A model generated the notes under the pieces. That model worked only from the letters and a program-made list of their open reading frames with translations. It searched no databases and had not been told where the DNA came from. A program made the translations under genes and the position numbers. 64,000 nt of DNA from Bactericera cockerelli (Eukaryota; Arthropoda; Insecta; Hemiptera; Triozidae): positions 2,270,287-2,334,286 of the forward strand of contig CM044966.1 of assembly GCA_024516035.1 (NCBI GenBank). The letters run 5' to 3'. This document shows, in pieces, positions 1 to 8,666 of the stretch (position 1 is its first letter; each line of letters opens with the position of its first letter).

Positions 1-494
1 ATTTTTGGCTCACCATCGTGAAAATCAGTGAAAAAGTTTGCGTGGATTGCTTAGATTAGTTTGAAGACGTTTCATCTTTTGACATTTTTAAATATTTGTA
101 TTGAGTTTTGCTTATTGAAAATCCCGGTCTAAAATACGTTGTTGCCAACAGAGTCTCCGATGAGATCCGTCTTCAATGACATCAGATTTGTCCATAAATA
201 CCAATTAGTTAAGGACGTGCTTCCACGTAAGCACTCTTTCCCCAGATTGTGCTGAGCATGGTCTAACGAATTTATTCATAAATACGGGTGTTAAGTTTAC
301 CAGACTCATTCCGAACTAGAACCTCTTTCGTATTCTTTCCAAACTATTTAAATAAAACAATGGAGATGAGCAACATCCAGCAAGGTCAATTTTGAAGATT
401 AATTTTATTTCAATACTTAATCATATGAGGATTGGAAAAGGATTGGCAAGGAAGAAGAAGAAATCAAAGACAGAAACTTTAATTTCCCATATAT
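1..494. other. No recognisable gene or repeat
   Basis: AT-rich sequence without an open frame of note and without similarity to the other repeats of the window. A small dyad (GTGCTTCCACGTAAGCAC) lies near 209-226. Nothing else is recognised. Confidence 0.5.
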
Positions 495-840
495 TTCTTC
501 ATTATACTCCTCTCTCTCGGTCATTTAAAAAGAAGGTAAAATAGGAAAAGTAAAAACAAATGACCGAGAGAGAGATGAACATAATAAAGAAATGTTTGGG
601 ATATAAAAGAAAGGAAAAATAGGAAAAGTAAAAACAAATGACCGAGAGAGAGATGAACATAATGAAGAAATGTTTGGGAAATAAAAGAAAGGAAAAATAG
701 GAAAAGTAAAAACAAATGACCGAGAGAGAGATGAGCATAATGAAGAAATGTTTGGGAAATAAAAGAAAAGAAAAAAGGAAAAGTAAAAACAAATGACCGA
801 GAGAGAGATGAGCATAATGAAGAAATGTTTGGGAAAGAAA
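495..840. repeat. 78-bp tandem repeat, four units, with an inverted lead unit
   Basis: Units begin GACCGAGAGAGAGATG at 562, 640, 718 and 795, giving periods of 78, 78 and 77. A partial unit in the opposite orientation (495-530) starts the block, so the 5' edge can fold back. The overlapping reading frames that look open on the minus strand only translate the repeat (Phe/Leu/Ser-rich, periodic) and are not genes. Confidence 0.9.
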
Positions 841-953
841 TCCCTTACAAAACAATTGTAACCAAATTTAGAATACAAATTTTTGTCGGCACGGGGATCG
901 AACCCGGGACCTTCCGCATGGCAAGCGAGTGCTTAACCACTGAGATAACTTGG
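838..953 (-). repeat. SINE-A fragment (tRNA-Gly-like head)
   Basis: Reading the minus strand: GCTTGCCATGCGG anticodon-arm region, then a B-box GGTTCGATCCC and the SINE-A body (TTTGTATTCTAAATTTGG). It sits between the direct 78-bp repeats (495-840) and their inverted copies (1083-1212). Confidence 0.8.
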
Positions 954-1059
954 GTTTCTGCAGTGCGGGGACGTTTGACAAGTGAATGACTAGTGTTTTC
1001 CAGTCAATATAAAGTAATTTCAGTGGAAAAAACCCGAAGCCCAACTTCCGAATAATTAC

Positions 1060-1215
1060 CGTTTTTACTTTTCCTCTTTTTCTTTCTTTTATTTAACATA
1101 CATTTCTTCATTATGCTCATCTCTCTCTCGGTCATTTGTTTTTACTTTTCCTCTTTCCTTTCTTTTATTTCCCAAACATTTCTTCATAATGCTCTTCTCT
1201 CTCTCTCGGTTTATT
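1060..1215. repeat. Inverted copies of the 78-bp repeat
   Basis: About two units of the 495-840 repeat in the opposite orientation (CTCTCTCTCGGTCATTTG at about 1120). With the left array they form an imperfect inverted repeat around the SINE-A fragment. A poly-T run follows at 1240-1272. Confidence 0.85.
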
Positions 1216-1274
1216 TAAATAGTTCGAAAAAAAAAATACGTAAGAGGTTTTTTTTTTTTTTTTTTTTTTTTTAA

Positions 1275-1440
1275 GCTTTAAATATATACAGTAGAACACA
1301 ATGAAATATAAAGAAAAACAAAAGATTAAACAAATATACAAGAAGGAAAAAAAGAGAGAAATGTCCTACCTAAAGGGCGGGGTTATTGCCTGTGGCAATC
1401 TCTTCCACCCAAACCTTAGAGGTTCTGGTTCGGAGTGGTA
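1275..1440 (-). repeat. T1 retroelement 3' tail
   Basis: The minus strand reads GGTGGAAGAGATTGCC-ACA-GGCAATAACC then CGCCCTTTAGGTAGGAC and an AT-rich tail. The stem is ATTGCC/GGCAAT at 1385-1390 and 1394-1399. Other T1 copies are at 5508, 23990, 27462, 36500, 39115 and 41840; most start just upstream of this stem-loop. Confidence 0.75.
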
Positions 1441-1488
1441 ATATTTACCAAAAAAAAAAAACAAACAAACACTAAAATCAAGAAAAAC

Positions 1489-1494
1489 TTTAAT
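1489..1494 (-). terminator. Candidate poly(A) signal ATTAAA
   Basis: ATTAAA on the minus strand about 55 bases past the stop codon of the Ly6-like gene, the usual insect spacing. It is a motif match only. Confidence 0.45.
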
Positions 1495-1547
1495 GAATCA
1501 AATTTTCTTCGGTGAACATAGAATTTCAAGCGATTCGACCATCTGCG

Positions 1548-1952
1548 TCATCGGCGGGGGCCCACGTTGCACAAGACGGTATAGCAGTTCTTGCAGTATT
1601 TGAGCGGTTCGGTGCGGTCGCAGTCATCATGCTTTGATGCCGAAAACGAGTTCTTCCGGCAGATCGTTCCGTTGACATACTGGTAGGTCATACACGTCGG
1701 ATATTCCTTTTCGTGATACCCAGCGTATGTGTACGTCTTGCGCGGAGTCAGACGGGTCACAGTGTGGCACATGTCGCCCGGGTAGTAGCTGCAGCAGAAG
1801 TAGCACGTGATTGTGTTCCTGAATTCGTTTTTATTGTACGGTGCGTTAATGGGTACGGACCGGACGACGCCCCAGGACCCAGGAGAGGTGGTGGTGGTCA
1901 AGATATGAAGCGACAGGATGAGAAGAAGCAGACAATCGCGGGTCTGTTCCAT
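1548..1952 (-). CDS. Small secreted Ly6/three-finger-like protein
   Basis: Intronless frame of 134 residues. Residues 7-22 form a hydrophobic signal peptide (CLLLLILSLHILTTTT). The mature part holds ten cysteines at 50, 53, 54, 62, 87, 98, 111, 120, 123 and 128. It opens with C-x2-C and closes with C-x4-C-N (CYTVLCN), the ending typical of Ly6/uPAR three-finger domains such as Drosophila quiver and its relatives. One N-glycosylation site (NGT, 94-96) is present. There is no hydrophobic C-terminal segment for a GPI anchor, so a free secreted protein is more likely than a membrane-tethered one. The coding part is clearly more GC-rich than its flanks. An A-rich run lies just upstream of the ATG, and a candidate ATTAAA signal follows the stop. 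Family assignment rests on the cysteine pattern, not on an alignment. It could be one exon of a larger gene or a retrocopy. A venom- or saliva-type cysteine-rich peptide is an alternative. Confidence 0.6.
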   Translation of the reverse strand: MEQTRDCLLLLILSLHILTTTTSPGSWGVVRSVPINAPYNKNEFRNTITCYFCCSYYPGDMCHTVTRLTPRKTYTYAGYHEKEYPTCMTYQYVNGTICRKNSFSASKHDDCDRTEPLKYCKNCYTVLCNVGPRR

Positions 1953-2293
1953 GATATCAATATTCTAAGTTTTTTTTTTTTTTTTTTGGAATTTTTTTTG
2001 TTTGTTTTTTTTTTTTTTTTAAAGTGGGATTTAACGTCGCAATAACTCTACTTCTAAGTTGGTGATTAAGAAAATAAAAATAGTATTATGAAAATAAAAA
2101 TAAAAATAGTATTTCTAATCACGGATAATTTCGAGTATTAAAGTCAATATAGCACAAGATGATTCAGAACGTTGGCTAATAATTGAGATTCACAATTTCA
2201 TTTCCTATGTGTAAACGGAAAAGGAAGAGTTTTTAGTAGCCAGCGCACAGATGTCATGATGAGTACACCGGTGGCCCGTTCCAGTAACACTTT

Positions 2294-2364
2294 CTTTTTT
2301 TTTTAAGTGGGGTTCAACGTCGCTTTCAACTGCCATGGTCATATCACGACGGGGGTTTTACCCT
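2294..2364 (-). repeat. SINE-G1 3' fragment
   Basis: Poly-T, then the complement of the G1 3' end (core part CCCCCGTCGTGATATGACC). It is truncated inside the core domain. It sits in a host sequence that recurs at 2680-2823. Confidence 0.75.
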
Positions 2365-2378
2365 CTTTCTACTCTCCA

Positions 2379-2679
2379 TAGTCACCGTGGCAGAGTGAGT
2401 TAGCGCGCTAGGCATTGCACGCATGGTGACCTGGGTTCGATCCCCAGCGGGGTAGGAATTTTTCTGCTCTGTACTTGGATGTTCGGGGTCCACTCATACC
2501 TCGTGAGGAAAAATGAGTTGTTACTTGTATGAGTAACGACCAGTGGCGGCATTACCAGAGTAAAAAGAAATTAATGTAATTGAATAATTCGAAATGTGAA
2601 GGAGGCTCTTAGTAATGCTGCGCTACCCACAAAAAATTGTGAAGAGGCCTTGTGCTTCACCACAAATAAAATCAAATCA
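2379..2679 (+). repeat. SINE-B, complete, with 14-bp target-site duplication
   Basis: Class II tRNA-like head (ACCGTGGCAGAGTGAGTTAG A-box, GGTTCGATCCC B-box), body with the TACCTCGTGAGGAAAAATGA motif, and a tail ending in the CTGCGCTACCCACAA region. It is flanked by CTTTCTACTCTCCA at 2365-2378 and 2680-2693, a perfect duplication typical of LINE-driven insertion. Confidence 0.9.
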
Positions 2680-2823
2680 CTTTCTACTCTCCAAATCTCC
2701 CAATCTCCTTGACGCAAAAGGGTAGTGATGCTGTTCCAGTGACCCGTTCCGCAGTAACACTTTCTACTCTCCAAATCTCCCAATCTCCTTCACGCAAAAG
2801 GGTAGTGATTCTGTTCCAGTGGC
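2680..2823. repeat. Two-copy tandem repeat, about 78 bp
   Basis: CTTTCTACTCTCCAAATCTC starts at 2680 and again at 2758. The copies differ by a few bases. Part of a third copy lies at 2268-2290 and was split by the G1 and B insertions. Confidence 0.8.
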
Positions 2824-3226
2824 CACCACAGTAGCTCCTCCCCAGTGACTTGGGGGAGAAAGTCACCACAGTAGCTCCTCCCCAGTGACTTGGGGGAGAA
2901 AGTCACCACAGTAGCTCCTCCCCAGTTACTTGGGGGAGAAAGTCACCACAGTAGCTCCTCCCCAGTGACTTGGGGGAGAAAGTCACCACAGTAGCTCCTC
3001 CCCAGTGACTTGGGGGAGAAAGTCATCACAGTAGCTCCTCCCCAGTGACTTGGGGGAGAAAGTCACCACAGTAGCCCCTCCCCAGTGACTTGGGGGAGAA
3101 AGTCATCACAGTAGCTCCTCCCCAGTGACTTGGGGGAGAAAGTCACCACAGTAGCTCCTCCCCAGTGACTTGGGGGAGAAAGGCACCACAGTAGCTCCTC
3201 CCCAGTGACTTGGGGGAGAAAGTCAC
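2815..3226. repeat. 40-bp minisatellite, about ten units
   Basis: The unit reads AGTCACCACAGTAGCTCCTC then CCCAGTGACTTGGGGGAGA, nearly identical between copies. Each unit contains two overlapping dyads: CTCC..CCCC with GGGGGAG, and GTGACTT with AAGTCAC across the unit border. Confidence 0.95.
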
Positions 3227-3296
3227 GATGTAAATTGCAGAGAGGACAAATTATCCGAATGGGAATGTGTGTTGGTCACTGCCTTTAAAACTAACT

Positions 3297-3732
3297 GGTG
3301 CACTGGTAGTCAAGTGGTTAACGCGCTAGACTAGTGATTCAGGTAGAGTTGGGATCCGTTGGTTCGAATCCCACCCAGTGCATGAATTTTTCCTCATTTA
3401 TTTGAGTATGTGATCACACTAGCGGGCTGTCGCCCGCTTTGCGGGCCGAGGCATGGCCGTGAAAGAAAAAAATCCTTTTTCGCCAATGGCAGGTGTTGTA
3501 GTGGGAGTTTCGAAAAATCCCGTCTTATTGCACATCTAGACTATAAGACAAAGCTACCTACCAAATTTCAGCTTCCTAGGACTTACGGTTTGGGCTGTAG
3601 AGCGATGATCAGTCAGTGGTCAGTGAGTGACTTTGACATTTATATATTAAGAAGATAATAATAAGACTCTGAGGGTTAAATTGTAGAAAATGCTTTGAGG
3701 AGTAACCTTGCCTGGTGGTTTCACTAAAGAGT
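3297..3732 (+). repeat. SINE-C split by a Helitron
   Basis: tRNA-like head (GCACTGGTAGTCAAGTGG, B-box GGTTCGAATCC, acceptor end CCAGTGCA), interrupted at 3419-3655 by H1. It resumes with TAATAATAAGACTCTGAGGG and a degraded T2 stem-loop. Removing H1 restores the family sequence GATCACA/TAATAATAAG. Confidence 0.85.
3419..3655 (-). mobile_element. Non-autonomous Helitron H1, copy a
   Basis: On the minus strand it starts TCTTCTTAATATATAAATG and ends with a GCCCGC-AAA-GCGGGC hairpin, GACAGCC and CTAG: the TC...hairpin-CTRR architecture of Helitrons. It sits exactly between A and T of a SINE-C. It contains no helicase or Rep frame. Confidence 0.8.
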
Positions 3733-3748
3733 GTTTTGAACAATTTAA

Positions 3749-3991
3749 TCGCTATATATAAAACAGAAAAAGGACTACCTACCTATGTTTGTTTGTTTGT
3801 TTATCCGGAGTTGTTTAGCCAAAACGGTAAGAGATAGCGAAAAATGTTTCAGAATTGACCCCCCAAAACCTCTATCGCTTTGTCCAGAAAAATTATTAAA
3901 ATGTTCAAAAAGGCATTGCTGTCCAGCAGTACGGCCATGCCTTAGTAAATTTGAAATTTAGTCCCGTTGCAAAGCACGGGCAAAAGGCTAA
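3749..3991 (+). mobile_element. Non-autonomous Helitron H2, with visible empty site
   Basis: It starts TCGCTATATATAAAACAG and ends CCCGT-TGCAAAGC-ACGGG, CAAAAGG, CTAA. It lies between TTTTGAACAATTTAA and TTTTATATAAGT. The same two flanks are joined without the element at 4011-4037, giving a paralogous empty site with the expected A/T junction. It is 243 bp and has no coding capacity. Confidence 0.85.
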
Positions 3992-4060
3992 TTTTATATA
4001 AGTTTTTGGCTTTTGAACAATTTAATTTTATATAAGTGTATATAAAATATATAAAAATAT

Positions 4061-4122
4061 CAGAGGCACGCTTCCTCTCGGTAGTGAGTTTGAAGAAATG
4101 TTTTACCTTTGAAAGATATATA
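4061..4122 (+). repeat. Sequence shared with odorant-receptor intron 1
   Basis: About 55 bases starting CAGAGGCACGCTTCCTCTCG match 26658-26718 with very few differences. Its origin is unknown: a dispersed repeat, or a relic of a receptor gene copy. Confidence 0.7.
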
Positions 4123-4204
4123 CTACACTTATACTACAGTAAAAAGTGTATATTATCCCTACATATAATATTACTAGAATTACTCATAAAATTGCAATTT
4201 TGTT

Positions 4205-4406
4205 TGTGTTGTAGTAATTGAATTTTCAATCATCTCGTGTTGGTCTAAATTTAAAATAAAATTGTAGTTGGATGGAGCATTTGTTGACAGTATTCAAACC
4301 TAGTCCAATTTTGTTGTTTGTAGTAATTGAATTTTCAATCATCTCGTGTTGGTCTAAATTTAAAATTGTAGTTGGATGGAGCATTTATTGACAGTATTCA
4401 AACCTA
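4205..4406. repeat. Two-copy direct repeat, about 110 bp
   Basis: GTAGTAATTGAATTTTCAAT starts at about 4211 and 4319. The first copy has a short extra AATAAA block. No coding content. Confidence 0.85.
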
Positions 4407-4409
4407 TAC

Positions 4410-4917
4410 AAATACCTAAGTCGTAAAAAAATCGGCCTGGTATCTGAACTTCGGTAAGTGAATATTCATTTTGATTCCCAAAAAATTAATGTGTGATGTA
4501 CGTTAAAAAAAAAGATAAAAATGAAAATACTTGTTTTTACAAAATGGCTGAAAAACCCCGATTCCGCCATTTTGAGTGATACGAAAACTCGGTTTTACTA
4601 CATTGAGAACACAACCCGTAACATTTCCTGAAAGCTTCAGAGGGGCCCAATTTTTTCCAGGGTTATTTCTGCTAGTTTGCTTGTATTAAAACTTTACTCC
4701 TCCGTCTGAACTGCTGCTAAAAAAAAGAACGGTTGGGTATAATTGAAAATTTAAAACCTGAAACGGTTCCTGTCAAAAGATGTTAACATACAACATGGTG
4801 CATGCTCCCACTAACGAGACAGGAGAGCAGAAGAAAACGTTGAGGTATCGCGCAATGCTTGCTCTCAATGAGTCTCTTCATTCTATCGGATTTTTTTTTT
4901 CAATTTTTTTTTTATTA
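4410..4917. other. Unannotated AT-rich stretch
   Basis: No repeat of this window and no coherent protein frame was recognised. Confidence 0.4.
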
Positions 4918-5409
4918 TTTTGTAGCCATGAAACAGGAGCTACTGTAGACGCTTGTGGTCTGTATTTTAGCCTGCCCATCCCGTAGTTTGCCTCCCCTCT
5001 GATGGACGAGCGCACCGAACGGTATCCCTTTTTTTTTTTTAAAGTGGGGTTTAACGTCACTTTCAACTGACATGGTCATATCACGACGGGGGTTTTACCC
5101 TCCATTCGCAGGAAACTCACAAACCTGCTACTCACATTGACCTCACCCAGCCTGAGTGGGGCCGGGAAAAGCCAGCGTCACGAGAATTAGAATTTGAATG
5201 GTCACCCATCCAAGTGTTAACCTCGCTGGATGTCGCTTAACTTCGGTGTTCTGAAGGGAACCGGTGTATTCAACATGCCATCGACGCTGGCTGTATCCCT
5301 TTTGTATTGTATCCAATTTAAGACTACAAATATTTGTCGGCACGAAGGATCAAACCCGAGACCTTCCGAATGGCAAGCGAGTGCTTAACCACTGAACTAA
5401 TCGTGCGCT
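4918..5409 (-). repeat. SINE-A split by a 5S-SINE
   Basis: The 3' part (4918-5032, with GAAACAGGAGCTACTGTAGA) and the head part (5293-5409, B-box complement GGATCAAACCC) of one SINE-A are separated by the G1 element at 5033-5292. Confidence 0.88.
5033..5292 (-). repeat. SINE-G1 (5S rRNA-derived), complete, with target-site duplication
   Basis: On the minus strand the first 90 or so bases align with eukaryotic 5S rRNA: ATTCAACATGCCATCG complement, CCGAAGTTAAGCGACATCC and GGATGGGTGACC (here decayed at one site). A core domain (CTCAGGCTGGGTGAGGTCAA) and a poly-A tail follow. It is flanked by GTATCCCTTTT at 5022-5032 and 5293-5303. The 5S A-box, intermediate element and C-box positions are kept, so it carries a type 1 Pol III promoter. 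Confidence 0.92.
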
Positions 5410-5507
5410 CTTACCATTCCCTGTGGCCAAGTGAGTCAGCGGGTTAGCGCACTAGGAGTTACACGCATGGTGGAAGAGATTGCCACAGGCAGTAACCCTG
5501 CCCCATA
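5410..5507 (+). repeat. SINE-B head joined to a T1 stem-loop
   Basis: GTGGCCAAGTGAGTCAGCGG and GTTAGCGC (B-type head) run directly into GGTGGAAGAGATTGCCACAG GCAGTAACC (T1 type). This is a natural chimera or the result of a deletion. Confidence 0.65.
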
Positions 5508-5916
5508 GTTATTATTATACAACGCTTTATTAGGTATAAATGGACATTATGTACATACAAATAATTATTGTAACAATGAAAAAAATGGAAACAATATTTT
5601 AATATATAAATGTCAAAGTCACTGACTGACTGACCACTGACTGATCATCGCTCTACAGCCCAAACCGTAAGTCCTAGGAAGCTGAAATTTGGTAGGTAGT
5701 ATTGTCTTATAGTCTAGATGTGCAATAAGACGGGATTTTTCGAAATTTCCACGAAAGGATTTTTTGCTTTCACGGCCATGCCTCGGCCCGCAAAGCGGGC
5801 GACAGCCCGCTAGTATACAATAAAAATTAAAAAGAATAGTAAATATATAAAAACATAAGTCCTATCTAAAGGACAGGGTTATTGCCTATAGCAATCTCTT
5901 CCACCCAACCCTTAAA
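5508..5916 (-). repeat. T1 tail with Helitron H1 inside
   Basis: The minus-strand T1 tail is interrupted by H1 copy b. The stem-loop at 5881-5896 reads ATTGCC-TAT-AGCAAT. Confidence 0.8.
5597..5813 (+). mobile_element. Non-autonomous Helitron H1, copy b
   Basis: It starts TTTTAATATATAAATGTC (first C mutated) after an A and ends GCCCGCAAAGCGGGCGACAG CCCGCTAG before a T. It is 217 bp and inserted in T1 at GGAAACAATA/TATACAATAA. Confidence 0.82.
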
Positions 5917-6344
5917 GTAAGTTATAGAGAAGGGGAAGACTTTGCATCGAACACCGGCGTAGTTAAGTTCCTGTGAGCCAGCGAGAAGGTTTTTTACCGT
6001 CTAAAAACCCCTTTTTTTATAAATTAATTTTTTATTTTGCCCTGGAACCGCCGTGTGGCATTACGTCAGGGTGTTAGGACATACCATGACGTGTATTGTA
6101 TAGTTGTATACCTATATACCTATATAATTTTATATTCTGTGAAGAAGGCAAACGTTGGGTCAAGGAAATTGGAAAAAAACTTATAGAAAAAAACTGGAAA
6201 CAGCAGAGGCAGTGAATTTTTAATTCAACGAATCAGCATTGCCACTCAAAGAGGCATTGTTTATATTGTTTCCATTTTTTTTTTTTTTAATTTGTACTTT
6301 ACATACATAATGTATGTCTTTTTATCTAATAAATAATTTAATAG
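5917..6344. other. Unannotated stretch
   Basis: It includes a poly-T near 6280. No gene is seen. Confidence 0.4.
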
Positions 6345-6530
6345 GTAATAATAATAATGGTGACCTGGGTTCGATCTGTACTTGGATGTATCGGTTGTAG
6401 GGAAAACGATTAGATTGAGTAGCTGCTTTAATTTTAGCAGCGACCAGTGACGGAATTTTGCGCAAAGCAAGTTATGGTGTATAAAATCGTGAAAAAAAGT
6501 CCTATGATTCTGCGCTACTCACTGAAATTG
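6345..6530 (+). repeat. SINE-B, internally deleted
   Basis: GGTGACCTGGGTTCGATC, then the body and CTGCGCTACTCACTG. The head 5' part is missing. Confidence 0.7.
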
Positions 6531-6732
6531 CGAAAAATAGGATATAATAGTACCTAACAAAGGATACCAGACAAAGTAAATAATTTGTCACAAAATGGGA
6601 GAATGATACCCTAATAGGATACCATATTTTTTAGGCCAAAAAACAATTTCACTAGCGCCCTCAATACGGTTGAAGTTAGGAAGATCATCCCTCTTATCCA
6701 GCCGTGAAATGTAATAATAATGGTAATCAAAA

Positions 6733-6935
6733 TAATAACACTTTTCAGTTTAAGGTAACCACCAGGCGAGATTAATGCCCAAAACATTTTCTACCACCTA
6801 ACCCTCAGGGTCTTATTATTATATGGTCACAAACACAAATTAATGAGGAAAAAATCGTGCACTGGGTGGGATTCGAACCAACGGATACCACACTACCTGG
6901 ATTACCAGACTAGCGCCTGATCCACTTAAGATACT
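6733..6935 (-). repeat. SINE-C
   Basis: T2 tail complement (GGTAACCACCAGGCGAGATT), TGGTCACAAACACAAATTAA and tRNA head complement GGATTCGAACCAACGGAT. The T2 stem is degraded here. Confidence 0.85.
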
Positions 6936-6956
6936 CTCATATCTACTTTAGTTGAA

Positions 6957-7182
6957 TAACCGACCTCAGTAACTTGATTGTTACGGCGGCGGACTTCTAA
7001 CCTGGAGGTCGATGGTTCAAGTCCCGGTTTCAGCGTCGATTTAGTAGAGCGAGTATTATTATGTGTTAAAAATCATTAATGGGAAGATAACTTCTTTTCA
7101 TCTCCCGGCTGGGTCTCGAACCCGCGACATGTGATACCTTTGGATTCACCGAGTGCCGCCTTTACCACTGAGCTACCGGGAC
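6957..7182. repeat. SINE-E head (+) followed by SINE-D head (-)
   Basis: 6957-7062: CCGACCTCAGTAACTTGATT, GGTTCAAGTCC and TTTCAGCGTCGATTT on the plus strand. 7065-7182: the complement of the D head, ending GAGCTACCGGGAC. Confidence 0.8.
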
Positions 7183-7436
7183 AAATAGTGCTGGAGGAAG
7201 AATGTTTCCATATATTAATCTGGAGGAAACACCTCAAGTTTACTTCCCTGTATCACGCAAAGAATTATTTACCATCACAAATATTACCTGTTATTATAAT
7301 AATAATATTTATTATTACTATTAAATGTTTTTCATTTTTATTATTAATAACTTTAATATCTGGCTGCTTTAGCAAAATAATATTGAAATATATAAGTTCT
7401 CAGGAAAAACCTATAATTTTGTACCCAACTCTTGGT

Positions 7437-7632
7437 AAAACAAATAATTCGAAGTTAGAAAACACTTGGCTTTTTTTGTTTTACTTAAATAAATAAATAA
7501 TCAAATACCTCGGCCGAGGTGTGAAGAACGCCTATCTATACGAAGAAAGAGACAGCTCGGCAGAGTGTAAGGTTACGGAATTAAGTAAAACAAAAAAAGC
7601 CATGTGTTTTCTATCTTCAAATTATTTCGAAA
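7437..7632. repeat. Fold-back repeat, arms about 46 bp
   Basis: AATTCGAAGTTAGAAAACAC at 7446 is the inverse of GTGTTTTCTATCTTCAAATT near 7602. The arms extend through TTTTTTTGTTTTACTTAA. The loop at 7503-7577 (with CCTCGGCCGAGG) recurs inverted at 49727-49799. Confidence 0.85.
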
Positions 7633-7721
7633 ATAATATTGTTAATAATAAAAATGAAAAGTATTCATTTTATATTAATCATAATATTATTTATTATTAA
7701 TAATACATACTTTTCATTTTT

Positions 7722-8354
7722 ACTTTCCTTATCCTATAATAAGGAAAGTATTGTATTCGTCGAAATTTTGACCTACCCAGTTTTTCACATTTCTGGACGA
7801 ATTATAGCCTCAGGATACCAAAAAAGTTGTTTTCAGCCATTGGTCCGTGCGTCTGTCTGTCTGTCTGTCTGTCTGTCTGTGTGTGAACAGGATATCTCGA
7901 GAACGGTAAGAGCTAGAGACTTGAAATTTGGTATGCTAATTATAATTATACACCAGACGAACCACGAAACTTTTGGTTGCAATCGGCCGCAGACTGCGGC
8001 CACAGGACCGCAAATATTGGCCGCAAGCGCCGCTTCTTTGAATTGGTTAAAGATACAAAAAAAGTTAGAGAACAATTATGTCTTAGATTAAAAAAATAAT
8101 AGGGGTCTATTCTAATCATTTTTTGATATCTTGAACTTTTTGGACCTCGGCCCCAATTTACCGGTATTTTGGGGGGGACCCGCTTTGATTAACTTTTTTA
8201 TTATTTATCGTAGATGGGGGTTGTGACATATCAAATCCAATGATTTTGAGGTGCTGATTACGAATTTGATATTGATTTTTAGCTAAATGTTACCTTTGAG
8301 TCACCAGTGGCTTTTGGTCCTGTTCCAATTCCATATAATTATGATAAGGAAAGT
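7722..8354. mobile_element. R1 element with 12-bp inverted termini
   Basis: ACTTTCCTTATC at 7722-7733 is the exact inverse of GATAAGGAAAGT at 8343-8354. The inside carries a (GTCT)n run (7853-7885) and CTCGAGAACGGTAAGAGC. A truncated copy begins at 39400. No transposase frame is present, so it may be a non-autonomous DNA transposon. Confidence 0.55.
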
Positions 8355-8467
8355 CGTGTGATGTTCACACCAGATTTTTATTTATTATTTTTACTAATAT
8401 TGTTTTGCCAAAGCAGTCAGTGATAGTCAGCGAAGAATACTTAAAGATATTTATGTATAGTCTAACC

Positions 8468-8580
8468 TGCGAGCCTCCGTGGCGTAACGGTTGTGACAAC
8501 TCAGGCTGGGTGAGGTTAGGTTGTTCGGAAGTTTCCAGCGAATGGAGGGTAGAACACACGTCGTGATATAACCGAGCAGT
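8468..8580 (+). repeat. Chimeric SINE: F head on a G-type tail
   Basis: GCCTCCGTGGCGTAACGG (F head) stops within the anticodon-arm region and continues in the shared core (CAGGCTGGGTGAGG). It ends with the G-specific CGTCGTGATATAACC and CAGTTGAAAGCGA. Confidence 0.75.
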
Positions 8581-8666
8581 TGAAAGCGAGCTGAAATACC
8601 GGGAATCGAACTCAAGACCTCTAAACTAAACTACGGGCAGTAGACGCCGGGACTAGCCAGCATCAC

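Noticed and set aside
502..878. 117-residue hydrophobic proteins
   Set aside because: All are frames of the 78-bp tandem repeat.
1713..2045. Plus-strand protein of 110 residues
   Set aside because: It lies antisense to the Ly6-like gene, which has a signal peptide, an ordered cysteine pattern and better codon texture.
5200..5292. 5S rRNA gene
   Set aside because: Only part of 5S is present, it is fused to a SINE core with a poly-A tail, and it has a target-site duplication.
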